Shown here one piece after another: positions 7,944 through 16,310 of a stretch of DNA of 64,000 nucleotides. Positions within the stretch are counted from its first letter, which is position 1; each line of letters begins with the position of its first letter. The stretch is from contig NZ_CP033325.1 of assembly GCF_003710105.1 (NCBI RefSeq), forward strand, positions 1,116,001 through 1,180,000, given 5' to 3'. The stretch comes from Georgenia faecalis. Its GTDB lineage: Bacteria > Actinomycetota > Actinomycetes > Actinomycetales > Actinomycetaceae. Under the pieces are notes generated by a model. That model saw only the letters and a list, made by a program, of their open reading frames with translations. It searched no databases and was not told where the DNA came from. The translations under genes and the position numbers were made by a program.

Positions 7944-10708
7944 CCGGCCGCGACGCCCTCGCGGCCGACGCGCGCGACGTCTCGGCTCCCGGCGGCCCCG
8001 CGCAGGGCGACGCCGCGGGGCTGCCGGGCGTCCGGCCGGGCTGGAGCCGCTACGTCACCGTCCACGACGACGGCGGCGACGGTGACGTGCGCTGGCACGT
8101 GCTCGACAACGCGGGCGACCTCGCCGGGCGGGACGTGCGCGGCACGCTGCTCGCCGTCCACGGCAACCCGACGTGGTCCTACCTGTGGCGCGACCTCCTC
8201 GCCGCCGGCGCCGCGCACGGCTGGCGCGTCGTCGCCGTCGACCACCTCGGCATGGGCCTGTCCCAGCGGGACGGGCGGGTGCGCCGCCTGGCGGACCGCG
8301 TCCGCGAGCTCGGGGCGCTCACCGACACCCTCGGCCTCACGGGTCCGGTCGTCACCGTGGGCCACGACTGGGGCGGGGTCATCTCCCTGGGGTGGGCCCT
8401 GGAGCACCGGGACCGGCTCGCCGGCGTCGTCCTCACCAACACGGCCGTCCACCACGACGACGCCACGGAGATCCCCGGCCTGCTGCGCCTGGCGGGGCAC
8501 CCCGCCGTGCACGGCTGGGCGACGTCGGGCACCGACACGTTCCTGCGCACCACCCTCGCCCTGCCGCGTCCGGCCCTGCCCGACGACATCCGCGAGGCCT
8601 ACCGCCGGCCCTACCGCACGCGCCACGACCGGCACGCCATCGCCGACTTCGTCGCGGACATCCCCGCCGGTCCGCACCACCCGAGCCGCGCCACCCTCGA
8701 CGCGATCGCCGAGGGTGTCACCACCCTGGACGTCCCGGCGCTCATCATGTGGGGCCCGCGCGACCCGGTCTTCCAGGGCCGCTACCTGCGCGACCTCCTG
8801 CGCCGGTTGCCGCAGGCGGACGTCCACCGCTTCGAGCGCGCCGGGCACCTGCTCCACGAGGAGGCCGACGTCGCGGGAACGGTCGTCGCCTGGCTCGACG
8901 CGCGCGGCATCGCCGCCGGGACCGGCGGCGCGACGCACGCGGCGGCGGTCGACGGCGCCGGAGAGACGTCCGACGGCGCCGCAGAGGCGCCCGACGGCGG
9001 GCCGACCCCGGCGGTGAGCGACCCGGCGGCCGCCGAGCGCCTCCCGCTGGCCGGCGTCCTCGAGGCGCAGCGGCACCGTAGCGGCCCCGCCGTCGTCGCC
9101 CTGCGCGACGGGCGGGTGGAGGAGCTCGGCTGGGCCGACCTCGCGACCCGGGTCGAGCGGCTGGCGGTCGGCCTCCTCGACGCCGGCGTCCGGCCCGGGC
9201 AGCGTGTGAGCCTCCTCGTCACGCCCGGCGTCGACCTCACGACCGCGCTCTTCGCGTGCCTGCGCATCGGCGCCGTCGTCGTCGTCGCGGACCAGGGCCT
9301 GGGCCTGGCCGGGATGAGCCGCGCCGTGCGCGGGGCGGACCCCAGCCACCTCATCGGTATCGACCGCGCGCTCGTCGCAGCCCGCGCGATGGGCTGGCCC
9401 GGCCGGCGGATCGCGGTCTCCGACCTGCCCGAGCCCCGCCGCCGGGCCCTGGGTGTCGGGCCGAGCCTGGCCGAGCTCATCGGTCGCGGCGCGCACCTGC
9501 TCGCCTCGGGCACCACGCTGCCGCCGGAGCCCGGGCCCGACGCCGAGGCCGCTGTCCTCTTCACCTCCGGGTCCACCGGCCCCGCGAAGGGCGTGCTCTA
9601 CACGCACGGCCGGCTCGCGGCGATGAGGGACGCCCTCGGCGCGACCTACGGCATCGGCCCCAGCTCGGCGCTCGTCGCCGGGTTCGCCCCGTTCGCGCTC
9701 CTCGCCACGGCCGCCGGGGCCGTCTCGGTCACCCCGGACATGGACGTCACCGCCCCGGCGACCCTCACGGCCGCGGCCCTGGCCGACGCCGTCGCGGCGA
9801 TCGACGCCGAGGCCGTGTTCGCCTCGCCGTCGGCGCTGCGCAACGTCCTCGCCACGGCGCCCGGCCTCACCGCCGACCAGCGCACCGCGCTCGGCGGCGT
9901 GGAGCTCTTCCTCTCCGCGGGCGCCCCGATCCCGCCGGAGCTCCTCGCCCGGGTCGCGGAGATCATGCCCGGGGCGAGCGCGCACACGCCGTACGGGATG
10001 ACCGAGGTGCTGCCGCTCACCGACGTCGACCTCGACGAGATCCGCGCCGCGGCACGCGACGCCGAGGACGGGGTCCGCGGCGCCGGCAACGGCACCTGCG
10101 TGGGCACGCCCGTGCAGGGGGCGCGGCTGCGCATCATCCCGCTCGACGCCCTCGGTGCCCCGACCGGCGAGCCGACCGAGGAGCCGGGCGTGACGGGCGA
10201 GGTGCTCGCCACCGCCCCGCACCTCAAGGAGCGCTACGACCGGCTGTGGGCCACCCAGGCGGCCAGCGCCGACCCGCCGGGCTGGCACCGGACCGGCGAC
10301 GTCGGCCACCTCGACGCGCGCGGGCGGCTGTGGATCGAGGGGCGCCTCGCGCACGTCATCGCCACCGCCGACGGCGTGCTCACACCCGTCGCCGTCGAGC
10401 ACCGCGTGGAGCAGGTGCACGGGGTGCGCCGCGCCGCCGTCGTCGGCGTGGGTCCCGCCGGGACGCAGCAGGTCGTCGTCGTGCTCGAGACCGACCCCGC
10501 CGTGGACCCGTCCTCGGGCCGCCGGCCGGCGCTCGCCACGCCCGGGCTCACCCGCGCCGTGCGCCGCGCCGCCGGGGTGCCCGTGGCCGCGGTCCTGCGA
10601 GTCGCCGAGCTGCCCACCGACATCCGGCACAACTCCAAGATCGAGCGCGGCCGGCTCGCGGCCTGGGCGGAGGGCGTCCTCGCCGGCGGGCGGATGAGCG
10701 CGCCGTGA
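7940..10708 (+). CDS. oleBC: OleBC fusion: beta-lactone decarboxylase plus beta-lactone synthetase
   Basis: A 922-residue two-domain protein. Residues ~35-320 are an alpha/beta-hydrolase of the haloalkane-dehalogenase type (HGNPTWSYLW oxyanion region, nucleophile Asp143 in GHDWGG, catalytic His in ERAGHLLHE), i.e. OleB. A linker rich in Ala/Gly/Asp (~320-355) joins it to an acyl-adenylate-type domain with P-loop FTSGSTGPAKG (~residue 538), TPYGMTE and HRTGDVGHLD, i.e. OleC. OleC closes 2-alkyl-3-hydroxyacids to beta-lactones and OleB expels CO2 to give the cis-olefin. Natural OleBC fusions are known in actinobacteria. Both ends overlap neighbours by GTGA, so the three ole genes are tightly coupled. 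Confidence 0.94.
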   Translation: MTGRDALAADARDVSAPGGPAQGDAAGLPGVRPGWSRYVTVHDDGGDGDVRWHVLDNAGDLAGRDVRGTLLAVHGNPTWSYLWRDLLAAGAAHGWRVVAVDHLGMGLSQRDGRVRRLADRVRELGALTDTLGLTGPVVTVGHDWGGVISLGWALEHRDRLAGVVLTNTAVHHDDATEIPGLLRLAGHPAVHGWATSGTDTFLRTTLALPRPALPDDIREAYRRPYRTRHDRHAIADFVADIPAGPHHPSRATLDAIAEGVTTLDVPALIMWGPRDPVFQGRYLRDLLRRLPQADVHRFERAGHLLHEEADVAGTVVAWLDARGIAAGTGGATHAAAVDGAGETSDGAAEAPDGGPTPAVSDPAAAERLPLAGVLEAQRHRSGPAVVALRDGRVEELGWADLATRVERLAVGLLDAGVRPGQRVSLLVTPGVDLTTALFACLRIGAVVVVADQGLGLAGMSRAVRGADPSHLIGIDRALVAARAMGWPGRRIAVSDLPEPRRRALGVGPSLAELIGRGAHLLASGTTLPPEPGPDAEAAVLFTSGSTGPAKGVLYTHGRLAAMRDALGATYGIGPSSALVAGFAPFALLATAAGAVSVTPDMDVTAPATLTAAALADAVAAIDAEAVFASPSALRNVLATAPGLTADQRTALGGVELFLSAGAPIPPELLARVAEIMPGASAHTPYGMTEVLPLTDVDLDEIRAAARDAEDGVRGAGNGTCVGTPVQGARLRIIPLDALGAPTGEPTEEPGVTGEVLATAPHLKERYDRLWATQAASADPPGWHRTGDVGHLDARGRLWIEGRLAHVIATADGVLTPVAVEHRVEQVHGVRRAAVVGVGPAGTQQVVVVLETDPAVDPSSGRRPALATPGLTRAVRRAAGVPVAAVLRVAELPTDIRHNSKIERGRLAAWAEGVLAGGRMSAP

Positions 10709-11772
10709 GCGGGTCCGCCGGCCGCCACCGCGCGACCCCCTCGCCGCCGTCGGACCATGCAGAAACGCCGGGCGCGCGCGTGCTCGTCACGGGGGCGAGC
10801 GGCATGCTCGGCGGCGCCGTCGCCGCGCGGCTCGTCGAGCGCGGCTACGCGGTCACCACGTTCCAGCGCCGGCCCTCGGGCGTCGCCGGCGCGGTCGACG
10901 TCGCGGGCTCGCTCGAGGACCCGGCCGCGGTCGCCGCCGCTACCGAGGGGCAGGACGCCGTCGTCCACCTCGCCGCGAAGGTGTCGGTGAGCGGCGACCT
11001 CGCCGATTACGAGCGGATCAACGTCCGGGGCACGCAGACCCTGCTCGAGGCGGCCCGGCACGCCGGCGTCACCCGGTTCGTCCAGGTGTCCTCCCCGTCC
11101 GTCGCCCACACGGGCGCGTCGATCGTGGGGGAGGGTGCCGGTCCCGCCGAGCCGGCGCTCGCCCGCGGGCACTACGCCCGCACCAAGGCGGCGGCCGAGC
11201 TGCTCGCGCTCGGGGCGGACGCGCCGGGCTTCGCCGTCGTCGCCGTCCGCCCGCACCTCGTGTGGGGGCCGGGCGACACCCAGCTCGTCGAGCGGATCGT
11301 CGCCCGGGCACGCGCCGGGCGCCTGCCCCTGCTCGACTCCGGGGCGGCGCTCATCGACACCGTCTACGTCGACAACGCCGCGGACGCCATCGTCGCCGCG
11401 CTCGAGCGCGCCGAGGTCGCACACGGCCAGGCGCTCGTCGTCACCAACGGCGAGCCGCGGCCGGTCGGGGACGTCCTCGCCGGGATCTGCCGGGCCGCGG
11501 GGGTCCGGCCGCCCGCGTGGTCGGTGCCCGCGCCGCTGGCGCGCGCGGCGGGCGCCGTCGTCGAGGCCGTGTGGGCGGTGCGCCCGGGGGAGGACGAGCC
11601 GCCCATGACGCGCTTCCTCGCCGAGCAGCTCTCCACCGCGCACTGGTTCGACCAGCGCCGCACGCGCGAGGTCCTCGACTGGACGCCGCGCGTGAGCCTC
11701 GACGAGGGCTTCGCGCGCCTCGCCGAGCACTACGGCCGCAGGCGCGCCGGCCTACCCGGCGCGCCTGCCTGA
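10705..11772 (+). CDS. oleD: OleD, NAD(P)H-dependent 2-alkyl-3-ketoacid reductase
   Basis: A 355-residue extended short-chain dehydrogenase. A ~28-residue polar N-terminus precedes the dinucleotide fold VTGASGMLGGAV; the catalytic pair is Tyr157 and Lys161 in HYARTKAAAE, with the upstream VQVSSPSV serine. It reduces the OleA product to the 2-alkyl-3-hydroxyacid used by the OleC domain. The GTG start at 10705 overlaps the oleBC stop. Last gene of the ole operon; it faces the aldo/keto reductase gene, and a strong palindromic repeat lies between them. Confidence 0.92.
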   Translation: MSGSAGRHRATPSPPSDHAETPGARVLVTGASGMLGGAVAARLVERGYAVTTFQRRPSGVAGAVDVAGSLEDPAAVAAATEGQDAVVHLAAKVSVSGDLADYERINVRGTQTLLEAARHAGVTRFVQVSSPSVAHTGASIVGEGAGPAEPALARGHYARTKAAAELLALGADAPGFAVVAVRPHLVWGPGDTQLVERIVARARAGRLPLLDSGAALIDTVYVDNAADAIVAALERAEVAHGQALVVTNGEPRPVGDVLAGICRAAGVRPPAWSVPAPLARAAGAVVEAVWAVRPGEDEPPMTRFLAEQLSTAHWFDQRRTREVLDWTPRVSLDEGFARLAEHYGRRRAGLPGAPA

Positions 11773-11805
11773 CGCAGGCCCCCGCCAGCGCGCCTCGCCC
11801 CTGCT

Positions 11806-11939
11806 GAGTTCGCTACTTCGCGCCGAGTTCGCCTATGCATGCCGAGTTCGCCGGTTAGAACTGGCGAACTCGGCATGAATCATCGAACTCGAGCCGCGGG
11901 CCGGCGCCGAGTTCGCTACTTCGCGCCGAGTTCGCCTAT
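11806..11939. repeat. Two 31-bp direct repeats of a GAGTTCGC-type element
   Basis: An identical 31-bp sequence, beginning GAGTTCGCTACTTCGC and ending GAGTTCGCCTAT, occurs at 11806-11836 and 11909-11939. Further GCCGAGTTCGC or GCCGAGCTCGC cores follow each copy (11841 and 11944). The space between the copies holds a perfect-looking stem-loop. This is non-coding DNA between convergent genes and resembles REP/BIME-type intergenic elements. Confidence 0.8.
11839..11876. terminator. 18-bp stem-loop, possible bidirectional terminator or REP element
   Basis: ATGCCGAGTTCGCCGGTT (11839-11856) pairs with AACTGGCGAACTCGGCAT (11859-11876) with only one G-T pair and a 2-nt gap. It lies between oleD (+) and the aldo/keto reductase (-). 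Its arms share the GCCGAGTTCGC core of the flanking direct repeats, so a mobile or chromosome-structuring repeat is as likely as a simple terminator. Confidence 0.65.
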
Positions 11940-12034
11940 CCGTGCCGAGCTCGCTGGTTCGGACGCGCTGCGCCGGCCGACCGGCGCCGGCACCGGCGCC
12001 GGCGCCAGTCCCGCCCGCCCCATCTGCGCCGCGC

Positions 12035-12859
12035 TCAGAACTCCTCGTGGACGTCGGGGTCGCCCCCGGTCCGCCCGCGCTCCAGGCCGCTGAGGGCCGC
12101 CATGTCCTCCTCGGCCAGCGCGAACCCGAAGACGTCGAGGTTGATGCGCTGACGCTCGGCGCTGCCGGACTTCGGCAGGGGCACGACGCCGAGCTGGACC
12201 TGCCAGCGCAGGACCGCCTGCGCCGGGCTCACGCCGTGCCGGGCGGCGACGTCCACCACGACGGGGTGGTCGAGGAGGTCCGTCTTGCGGCCCAGCGGCC
12301 GCCAGCCCTCGATGAGGATGCCCCGCGCGGCGTGGTCCGCCCTTGCCGCCGCCTGCGAGAAGTACGGGTGGAGCTCGATCTGGTTGACCGCCGGCACGAC
12401 GCCGGTCTCGCGCTGGAGCCGGTCGAGGTGCTCGGCGGTGAAGTTGGAGACGCCGATGGAGCGCACGAGCCCCTCCTCGCGGAGCCGGACGAGCGCGCGC
12501 CAGGAGTCGACGTAGCGGTCCAACCGCGGCAGCGGCCAGTGGATGAGGTAGAGGTCGACGTAGTCCAGGTCGAGCGCGGTCCGGGACCGCTCGAACGCCG
12601 CCAGCGCCTCCTCGTAGCCCTGGTCGGCGCCGCGCAGCTTGGTCGTCACCACGACCTCCTCGCGCGGGACGGCGGCGTCGGCGATGCCCTGCCCGACGGC
12701 GCGCTCGTTGCCGTAGCTCGCGGCGGTGTCGACGAGGCGGTAGCCCAGCTCCAGGCCACCACGGACCGCGCTCCGCGCGTCGTCGTCCTTGAGGGAGGAG
12801 GTGCCCAGGCCGATCGCGGGGAGGGTGCGGCCGTCGTTGAGGTGGCGGATCGGCGTCAT
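12035..12859 (-). CDS. Aldo/keto reductase (2,5-diketogluconate reductase-like)
   Basis: A 274-residue TIM-barrel oxidoreductase of the AKR5-like group. The N-terminus MTPIRHLNDGRTLPAIGLGT is typical, and the catalytic tetrad is visible as Asp and Tyr in DTAASYGNE, Lys in VTTKLRG and His in LIHWPLP. NADPH contacts appear as IPLPKS-like VPLPKSGSAERQR near the C-terminus. It probably reduces small aldehydes, ketones or keto-sugars; the substrate is not assignable. A CACAAT hexamer ends 6 nt before the ATG, a possible leaderless -10 variant. It is divergent from the HAD gene, 79 nt away. Confidence 0.92.
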   Translation of the reverse strand: MTPIRHLNDGRTLPAIGLGTSSLKDDDARSAVRGGLELGYRLVDTAASYGNERAVGQGIADAAVPREEVVVTTKLRGADQGYEEALAAFERSRTALDLDYVDLYLIHWPLPRLDRYVDSWRALVRLREEGLVRSIGVSNFTAEHLDRLQRETGVVPAVNQIELHPYFSQAAARADHAARGILIEGWRPLGRKTDLLDHPVVVDVAARHGVSPAQAVLRWQVQLGVVPLPKSGSAERQRINLDVFGFALAEEDMAALSGLERGRTGGDPDVHEEF

Positions 12860-12938
12860 AAGGCCATTGTGCCGCGCCGCTATCCTGACGCCGGACGACC
12901 GCTGTCCACCCCCCGAACCCTGACCCCTGGAGCCCGCC

Positions 12939-13700
12939 GTGCCGCTCGTCGCCTTCGACCTCGACGACACGCTCACCCCGAGCAAGTCCCCGATCGAGCC
13001 GCCGATGGCGCAGGCCCTGGCCGCCCTCCTCGACGTCGCGCCCGTGTGCATCATCTCCGGGGGCCAGCTCGAGCAGTTCACCGTGCAGGTGACCGACCGC
13101 CTCGACCTCGACGCCGAGCGCCTCGCCCGCCTGCACCTCATGCCCACCTGCGGGACGCGCTACTACCGCCACGACGGCACCGGGTGGGTGGCCGTCTACG
13201 CCCACGACCTGTCCGACGCCGAGCGGACCGCCGCCGCGGCGGCCGTCGAGGAGCACGCCCGGCGCCTGGGCCTGTGGGCGGAGCGCCCGTGGGGGCCGGT
13301 CATCGAGGACCGCGGCTCGCAGATCACCTTCTCCGCGCTCGGCCAGCAGGCGCCGCTCGACGCCAAGCGGGCCTGGGACCCGACCGGGGAGAAGAAGGAG
13401 GCGCTGCGCGCCGCCGTCGCCGCGGACCTCCCGGAGCTCGAGGTGCGCTCGGGCGGGTCGACGTCGGTGGACATCACGCGCAAGGGCGTGGACAAGGCCT
13501 ACGGGATGCGCCGGCTGGCGGAGCACACCGGCATCGCGCTCGAGGACATGGTCTTCGTGGGCGACCGGCTCGACGAGGGCGGCAACGACTACCCGGTCAA
13601 GGCGCTCGGCGTGCCGTGCGTGGCCGTGAGCGGCTGGGAGGAGACCGTCGACGTCGTCGGGCGGCTCGTCGAGGAGCTCGCGGCCCCCCGCCTCTCGTGA
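12939..13700 (+). CDS. HAD-IIB hydrolase, phosphomannomutase-like phosphatase
   Basis: A 253-residue HAD-superfamily protein. Motif I is FDLDDTLTPS (nucleophile and acid/base Asp), motif II IISGG, the Lys-containing region precedes ADLPELEVRSGGSTSVDIT, and motif IV is FVGDRLDEGGND. The SGGSTSVDITRKGVDK segment and the cap arrangement are those of type IIB phosphatases close to eukaryotic phosphomannomutase. Likely a sugar-phosphate phosphatase in the cytosol. The GTG start is preceded by GGAG at 7 nt. It is followed by a convergent DinB-like gene and a short hairpin. Confidence 0.88.
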   Translation: MPLVAFDLDDTLTPSKSPIEPPMAQALAALLDVAPVCIISGGQLEQFTVQVTDRLDLDAERLARLHLMPTCGTRYYRHDGTGWVAVYAHDLSDAERTAAAAAVEEHARRLGLWAERPWGPVIEDRGSQITFSALGQQAPLDAKRAWDPTGEKKEALRAAVAADLPELEVRSGGSTSVDITRKGVDKAYGMRRLAEHTGIALEDMVFVGDRLDEGGNDYPVKALGVPCVAVSGWEETVDVVGRLVEELAAPRLS

Positions 13701-13760
13701 GCACGCGGCGCGCGGCGGCTCCCCTCCCCGCATGACCCGCGCCGTGTCCGGGCCGGGCCG

Positions 13761-13777
13761 GACGGGCCGAGCCCGTC
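13761..13777. terminator. Short hairpin between convergent genes
   Basis: GACGGGC (13761-13767), CGA loop, GCCCGTC (13771-13777). It sits between the HAD gene and the DinB-like gene, which converge, and could stop transcription from either side. No U-tract is visible. Confidence 0.4.
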
Positions 13778-13792
13778 GGCACCCCGCCCGCC

Positions 13793-14311
13793 TCAGCGCG
13801 CGGCGCGGAGGAGCCGCAGCTGGCCGATCTCGGCAGTGTTCTTCATGAGCTCGGCGTTCACCCACGCGATCATGTGGCCGACGCTGTAGTCGGGGTCGTC
13901 CGCGACGGGGTAGGAGGCCGCGGCGTCGAGGTCGTCCTCGCCGAGGCCGTCGAGGACGCGCAGCCACTGGGTACGCAGGTCCCGCAGCCACGGCACGACG
14001 GCGTCCGCACCCGGCCACCGGACGCTCTCCCGCTCCCGCGGGGGCCGCCCCTGGGCGTGGTCGAGCGCGACGCCCCACCACCACCCGATGTGCCACGTGA
14101 GCCACGCGATGGTGGGCACGGGCACCGGGTCGGGCTCGGTGTCCGACCAGTCCGGCGTGGGGTCCCCGTCGGCGTCCGGCCGTACGGTCCACACGAGGGC
14201 GGCCGGCTCGAAGCCGACGTCGTCGCGGTCCAGGCGCTCGAGGTGGTACTCGAGCAGGGACCAGGTGAGGTCGAGCTGCCAGCGCAGCAGGTCGAGGCGG
14301 GTCGGCGTCAC
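13793..14311 (-). CDS. DinB-like four-helix protein
   Basis: A 172-residue protein of the DinB/YfiT superfamily: TPTRLDLLRWQLDLTWSLLE at the N-terminus, WLTWHIGWWWG in the middle and a HMIAWVNAELMKNTAEIGQLR helix at the end, giving the expected metal-binding histidines. In actinobacteria such proteins include mycothiol-dependent enzymes; no specific reaction can be claimed. The GTG start at 14311 was preferred over the longer frame because GAGGAG lies 5 nt upstream. Same strand as the thioredoxin/idi pair, 147 nt downstream of it. Confidence 0.82.
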   Translation of the reverse strand: MTPTRLDLLRWQLDLTWSLLEYHLERLDRDDVGFEPAALVWTVRPDADGDPTPDWSDTEPDPVPVPTIAWLTWHIGWWWGVALDHAQGRPPRERESVRWPGADAVVPWLRDLRTQWLRVLDGLGEDDLDAAASYPVADDPDYSVGHMIAWVNAELMKNTAEIGQLRLLRAAR

Positions 14312-14458
14312 GGAGCTCCTCGGGCGATGAGGTGGGGCGCGCCTGGGCGTGCGGGCGGGACGGGTCACTGTGGCAAACCGCGGCGCGGGGGCGGTAGCAC
14401 TTTTCCGTCGACGACGACGCGGGCGGCGCGGACGGCGCCCGCTCCGGCGGCGCCCCGC

Positions 14459-14905
14459 TCAGGAGGGCGTCGCCCCGGTGGGCGGCCGCGGGGCGGAGCC
14501 GCGCTGGGGGATCGTGTCGAGGAGGGCCCGGACGTCGGCCAGCCGCGGCACGCCGGTCCGCCGGGCGACCAGCCCGCCGTCGGCGTCGAGCACGAGGATC
14601 GTCGGCGTGGAGGTGACGCCCAGGCGCTCGGCGACGTCCTCGTGGCCGGTGACGTCGACGTCGAGGTGGACGACGCCGTCGGCCTGCTCGGCGACGCGGC
14701 CCAGGACGGCGCGGGCCGCGCGGCACGGCGCGCAGAACGCCGTCGAGATCTGGACGAGCGTGGCCCGCGAGCCGAGCCGGGCACCGGGGACGCCGAGGTC
14801 GCTCGGGTCCAGCCGGGTCACCGGACGCGGACCCGCCGCGGGCTCGCTCCGGCCCGAGTCCTGCCTCGGCCGCCCGGCGTACCGGTCGGCGGGCAGCGCG
14901 CTCAC
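14459..14905 (-). CDS. Thioredoxin-family protein
   Basis: A 148-residue protein. A ~45-residue polar, probably disordered N-terminus precedes a thioredoxin fold with CxxC active site FCAPCRAA, the cis-proline segment TSTPTILVLDADG, and a C-terminal helix. No signal peptide. The GTG start overlaps the stop of idi by GTGA, so the two are translated together. The family reduces disulfides in the cytosol; a specific partner is unknown. Confidence 0.88.
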   Translation of the reverse strand: MSALPADRYAGRPRQDSGRSEPAAGPRPVTRLDPSDLGVPGARLGSRATLVQISTAFCAPCRAARAVLGRVAEQADGVVHLDVDVTGHEDVAERLGVTSTPTILVLDADGGLVARRTGVPRLADVRALLDTIPQRGSAPRPPTGATPS

Positions 14906-15522
14906 GCCGGGCCCTCGCTCCTGTCCGACTCGTCGACGAGGAGCGCGAGGCCGGGGGAGTGCTCGACGAGCCACGGGCTCAGGGCCCACGGGGCCACCTC
15001 GATCGCCCGGCGCAGGTCCGACGGTGCCACCCAGGTGTAGTCCATGACCTCCGCGGGGTTCGGCGCGAGCTCGCTGCCGGCCCGGGCCGTGAAGACCGGG
15101 CAGATTTCGTTCTCGACGACGCCGGAGGCGTCGACGGCCCGGTAGCGGAAGTCGGGCAGCACCATCCGGATGTCGGTGAGCTCGAGCCCGAGCTCCTCGT
15201 GGGCGCGGCGGGCGATGGCCGACTCGAACGACTCCCCGGGCGCGGGGTGGCCGCACAGGGAGTTCGTCCACACGCCCGGCCAGGTCTTCTTCGACAGGGC
15301 CCGGCGGGTGACGAGGACCTGCCCCCGCGCGTCGCGGATGTGGCACGAGAACGCGAGGTGCAGCGGGGTGGCCTCGGTGTGCACCTCGGCCTTGTCCGCC
15401 ACACCCACGGGCGTGCCGTCCTCGGCGAGCAGGATCACCCGCTCGACGGTGCCGTACTCGGACGTCGGAACGGCGGGCGTCGTCACGCCGGTGGGCGCGG
15501 AACCGAGCGGCAGGGCGTTCAT
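14902..15522 (-). CDS. idi: Isopentenyl-diphosphate delta-isomerase, type I
   Basis: A 206-residue Nudix-fold enzyme interconverting isopentenyl and dimethylallyl diphosphate for isoprenoid synthesis. Visible are the VERVILLAEDGTPVG start of the fold, LHLAFS, the catalytic Cys in WTNSLCGHP, the Nudix-like region RRAHEELGLEL, and the catalytic Glu in VVENEICPVF. The ATG at 15522 has no Shine-Dalgarno sequence but a TACACT hexamer 7 nt upstream, suggesting a leaderless message. It overlaps the thioredoxin gene. No other isoprenoid gene is nearby. Confidence 0.95.
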   Translation of the reverse strand: MNALPLGSAPTGVTTPAVPTSEYGTVERVILLAEDGTPVGVADKAEVHTEATPLHLAFSCHIRDARGQVLVTRRALSKKTWPGVWTNSLCGHPAPGESFESAIARRAHEELGLELTDIRMVLPDFRYRAVDASGVVENEICPVFTARAGSELAPNPAEVMDYTWVAPSDLRRAIEVAPWALSPWLVEHSPGLALLVDESDRSEGPA

Positions 15523-15529
15523 CCGGCCG

Positions 15530-15535
15530 AGTGTA
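15530..15535 (-). promoter_or_regulatory. -10 element for leaderless idi
   Basis: TACACT on the minus strand, 7 nt before the idi ATG, with no Shine-Dalgarno sequence between. Confidence 0.5.
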
Positions 15536-15601
15536 GGCCGGAGAAGGGGCAGCCGGCGCGGCGGCGGTCGCGGTGCCGCTGGCGACCGCCGCCGCCGGTC
15601 G

Positions 15602-16078
15602 CTAGCGGCGCTGAGCCAGGACCGCGGTGTTCTGCGCGGTCTGCACCGTGGCCACGGTGAGCTCGAGGCTGACGCGGACCAGGAGGACGTAGAACAGCGC
15701 CACGATCGACCCGAACACCAAGAACACCACGCCGAGGAGCGGGGTTCTCATGAAGCCGCCGACGACGAGCACCAGCCACGCGAGACCGATGGCGACGATC
15801 GCCACCGCGTAGATGATCTTGACGAACGACGGGGTGACGAAGTGGCGGAAGGAGAAGTCGAACAGCGCGCCGAAGAACCCCTTGTCCGAGCCCCCACGCC
15901 CGTCGCCGGTGCCGGGGGTGTTCCACGGTGCCGGGCCGGGACCGCGCGGAGGGACCTGCCCGGGGGCGGGGGGCTGCGGCTGGTAGGGGCTCGGCGGTTG
16001 CGGCGCGCCCTGCGGCTGGCCGTACCCGCGCCAGCGCTCGGTGTTGCCGGCGTCGCCACTGGGCGGTGTCTGGCTCAT
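15602..16078 (-). CDS. DUF4282 membrane protein
   Basis: A 158-residue protein with a ~65-residue Pro/Gln/Gly-rich N-terminus and a C-terminal DUF4282 domain: FFGALFDFSFRHFVTPSFVKIIY, two hydrophobic segments, and a LVRVSLELTVATVQTAQNT amphipathic end. The domain order matches the 6203-6778 protein. Function is unknown; the low-complexity N-terminus is probably cytoplasmic. GGAG precedes the ATG by 7 nt. Same strand as idi and 79 nt upstream of it, but idi seems to have its own promoter. Confidence 0.87.
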   Translation of the reverse strand: MSQTPPSGDAGNTERWRGYGQPQGAPQPPSPYQPQPPAPGQVPPRGPGPAPWNTPGTGDGRGGSDKGFFGALFDFSFRHFVTPSFVKIIYAVAIVAIGLAWLVLVVGGFMRTPLLGVVFLVFGSIVALFYVLLVRVSLELTVATVQTAQNTAVLAQRR

Positions 16079-16246
16079 CAGGGGGCTCCAATCTCAGAAC
16101 GTCGACGGGTGTCACCCGCAGGTTAGGGGCGCCCCCGCGCGTCCGGGTCGGAAACGGTGTCCCGATCTGCCGCGCGGATGCGGACGGCGCGGGCGCCGGC
16201 GGGGGCGCCCCGGCGAGCGTCCGGGACGGTGCCGGGGCCCGGGTCG

Positions 16247-16252
16247 TACCCT
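16247..16252 (+). promoter_or_regulatory. Possible -10 for the lipoprotein gene
   Basis: TACCCT about 60 nt upstream of the GTG at 16311, giving a short leader that carries the GAAGGAG Shine-Dalgarno sequence (16297-16303). No good -35 is visible. The 232-bp gap between 16078 and 16311 holds nothing else I can support. Confidence 0.3.
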
Positions 16253-16310
16253 GGCAGGCAGGCACCGGCCCCGCCGGTGGGCCTTGACCCCGATCTGAAG
16301 GAGTGTCGCT

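Noticed and set aside
7535-10630. A minus-strand open frame of 1031 codons antisense to oleBC
   Set aside because: Low-complexity translation without motifs, opposite a gene with complete catalytic signatures.
6821-10708. A single open frame of 1295 codons covering oleA and oleBC
   Set aside because: The first ~370 codons are an out-of-frame reading of oleA (Arg/Pro/Ala-rich); the true start of oleBC is the GTG at 7940.
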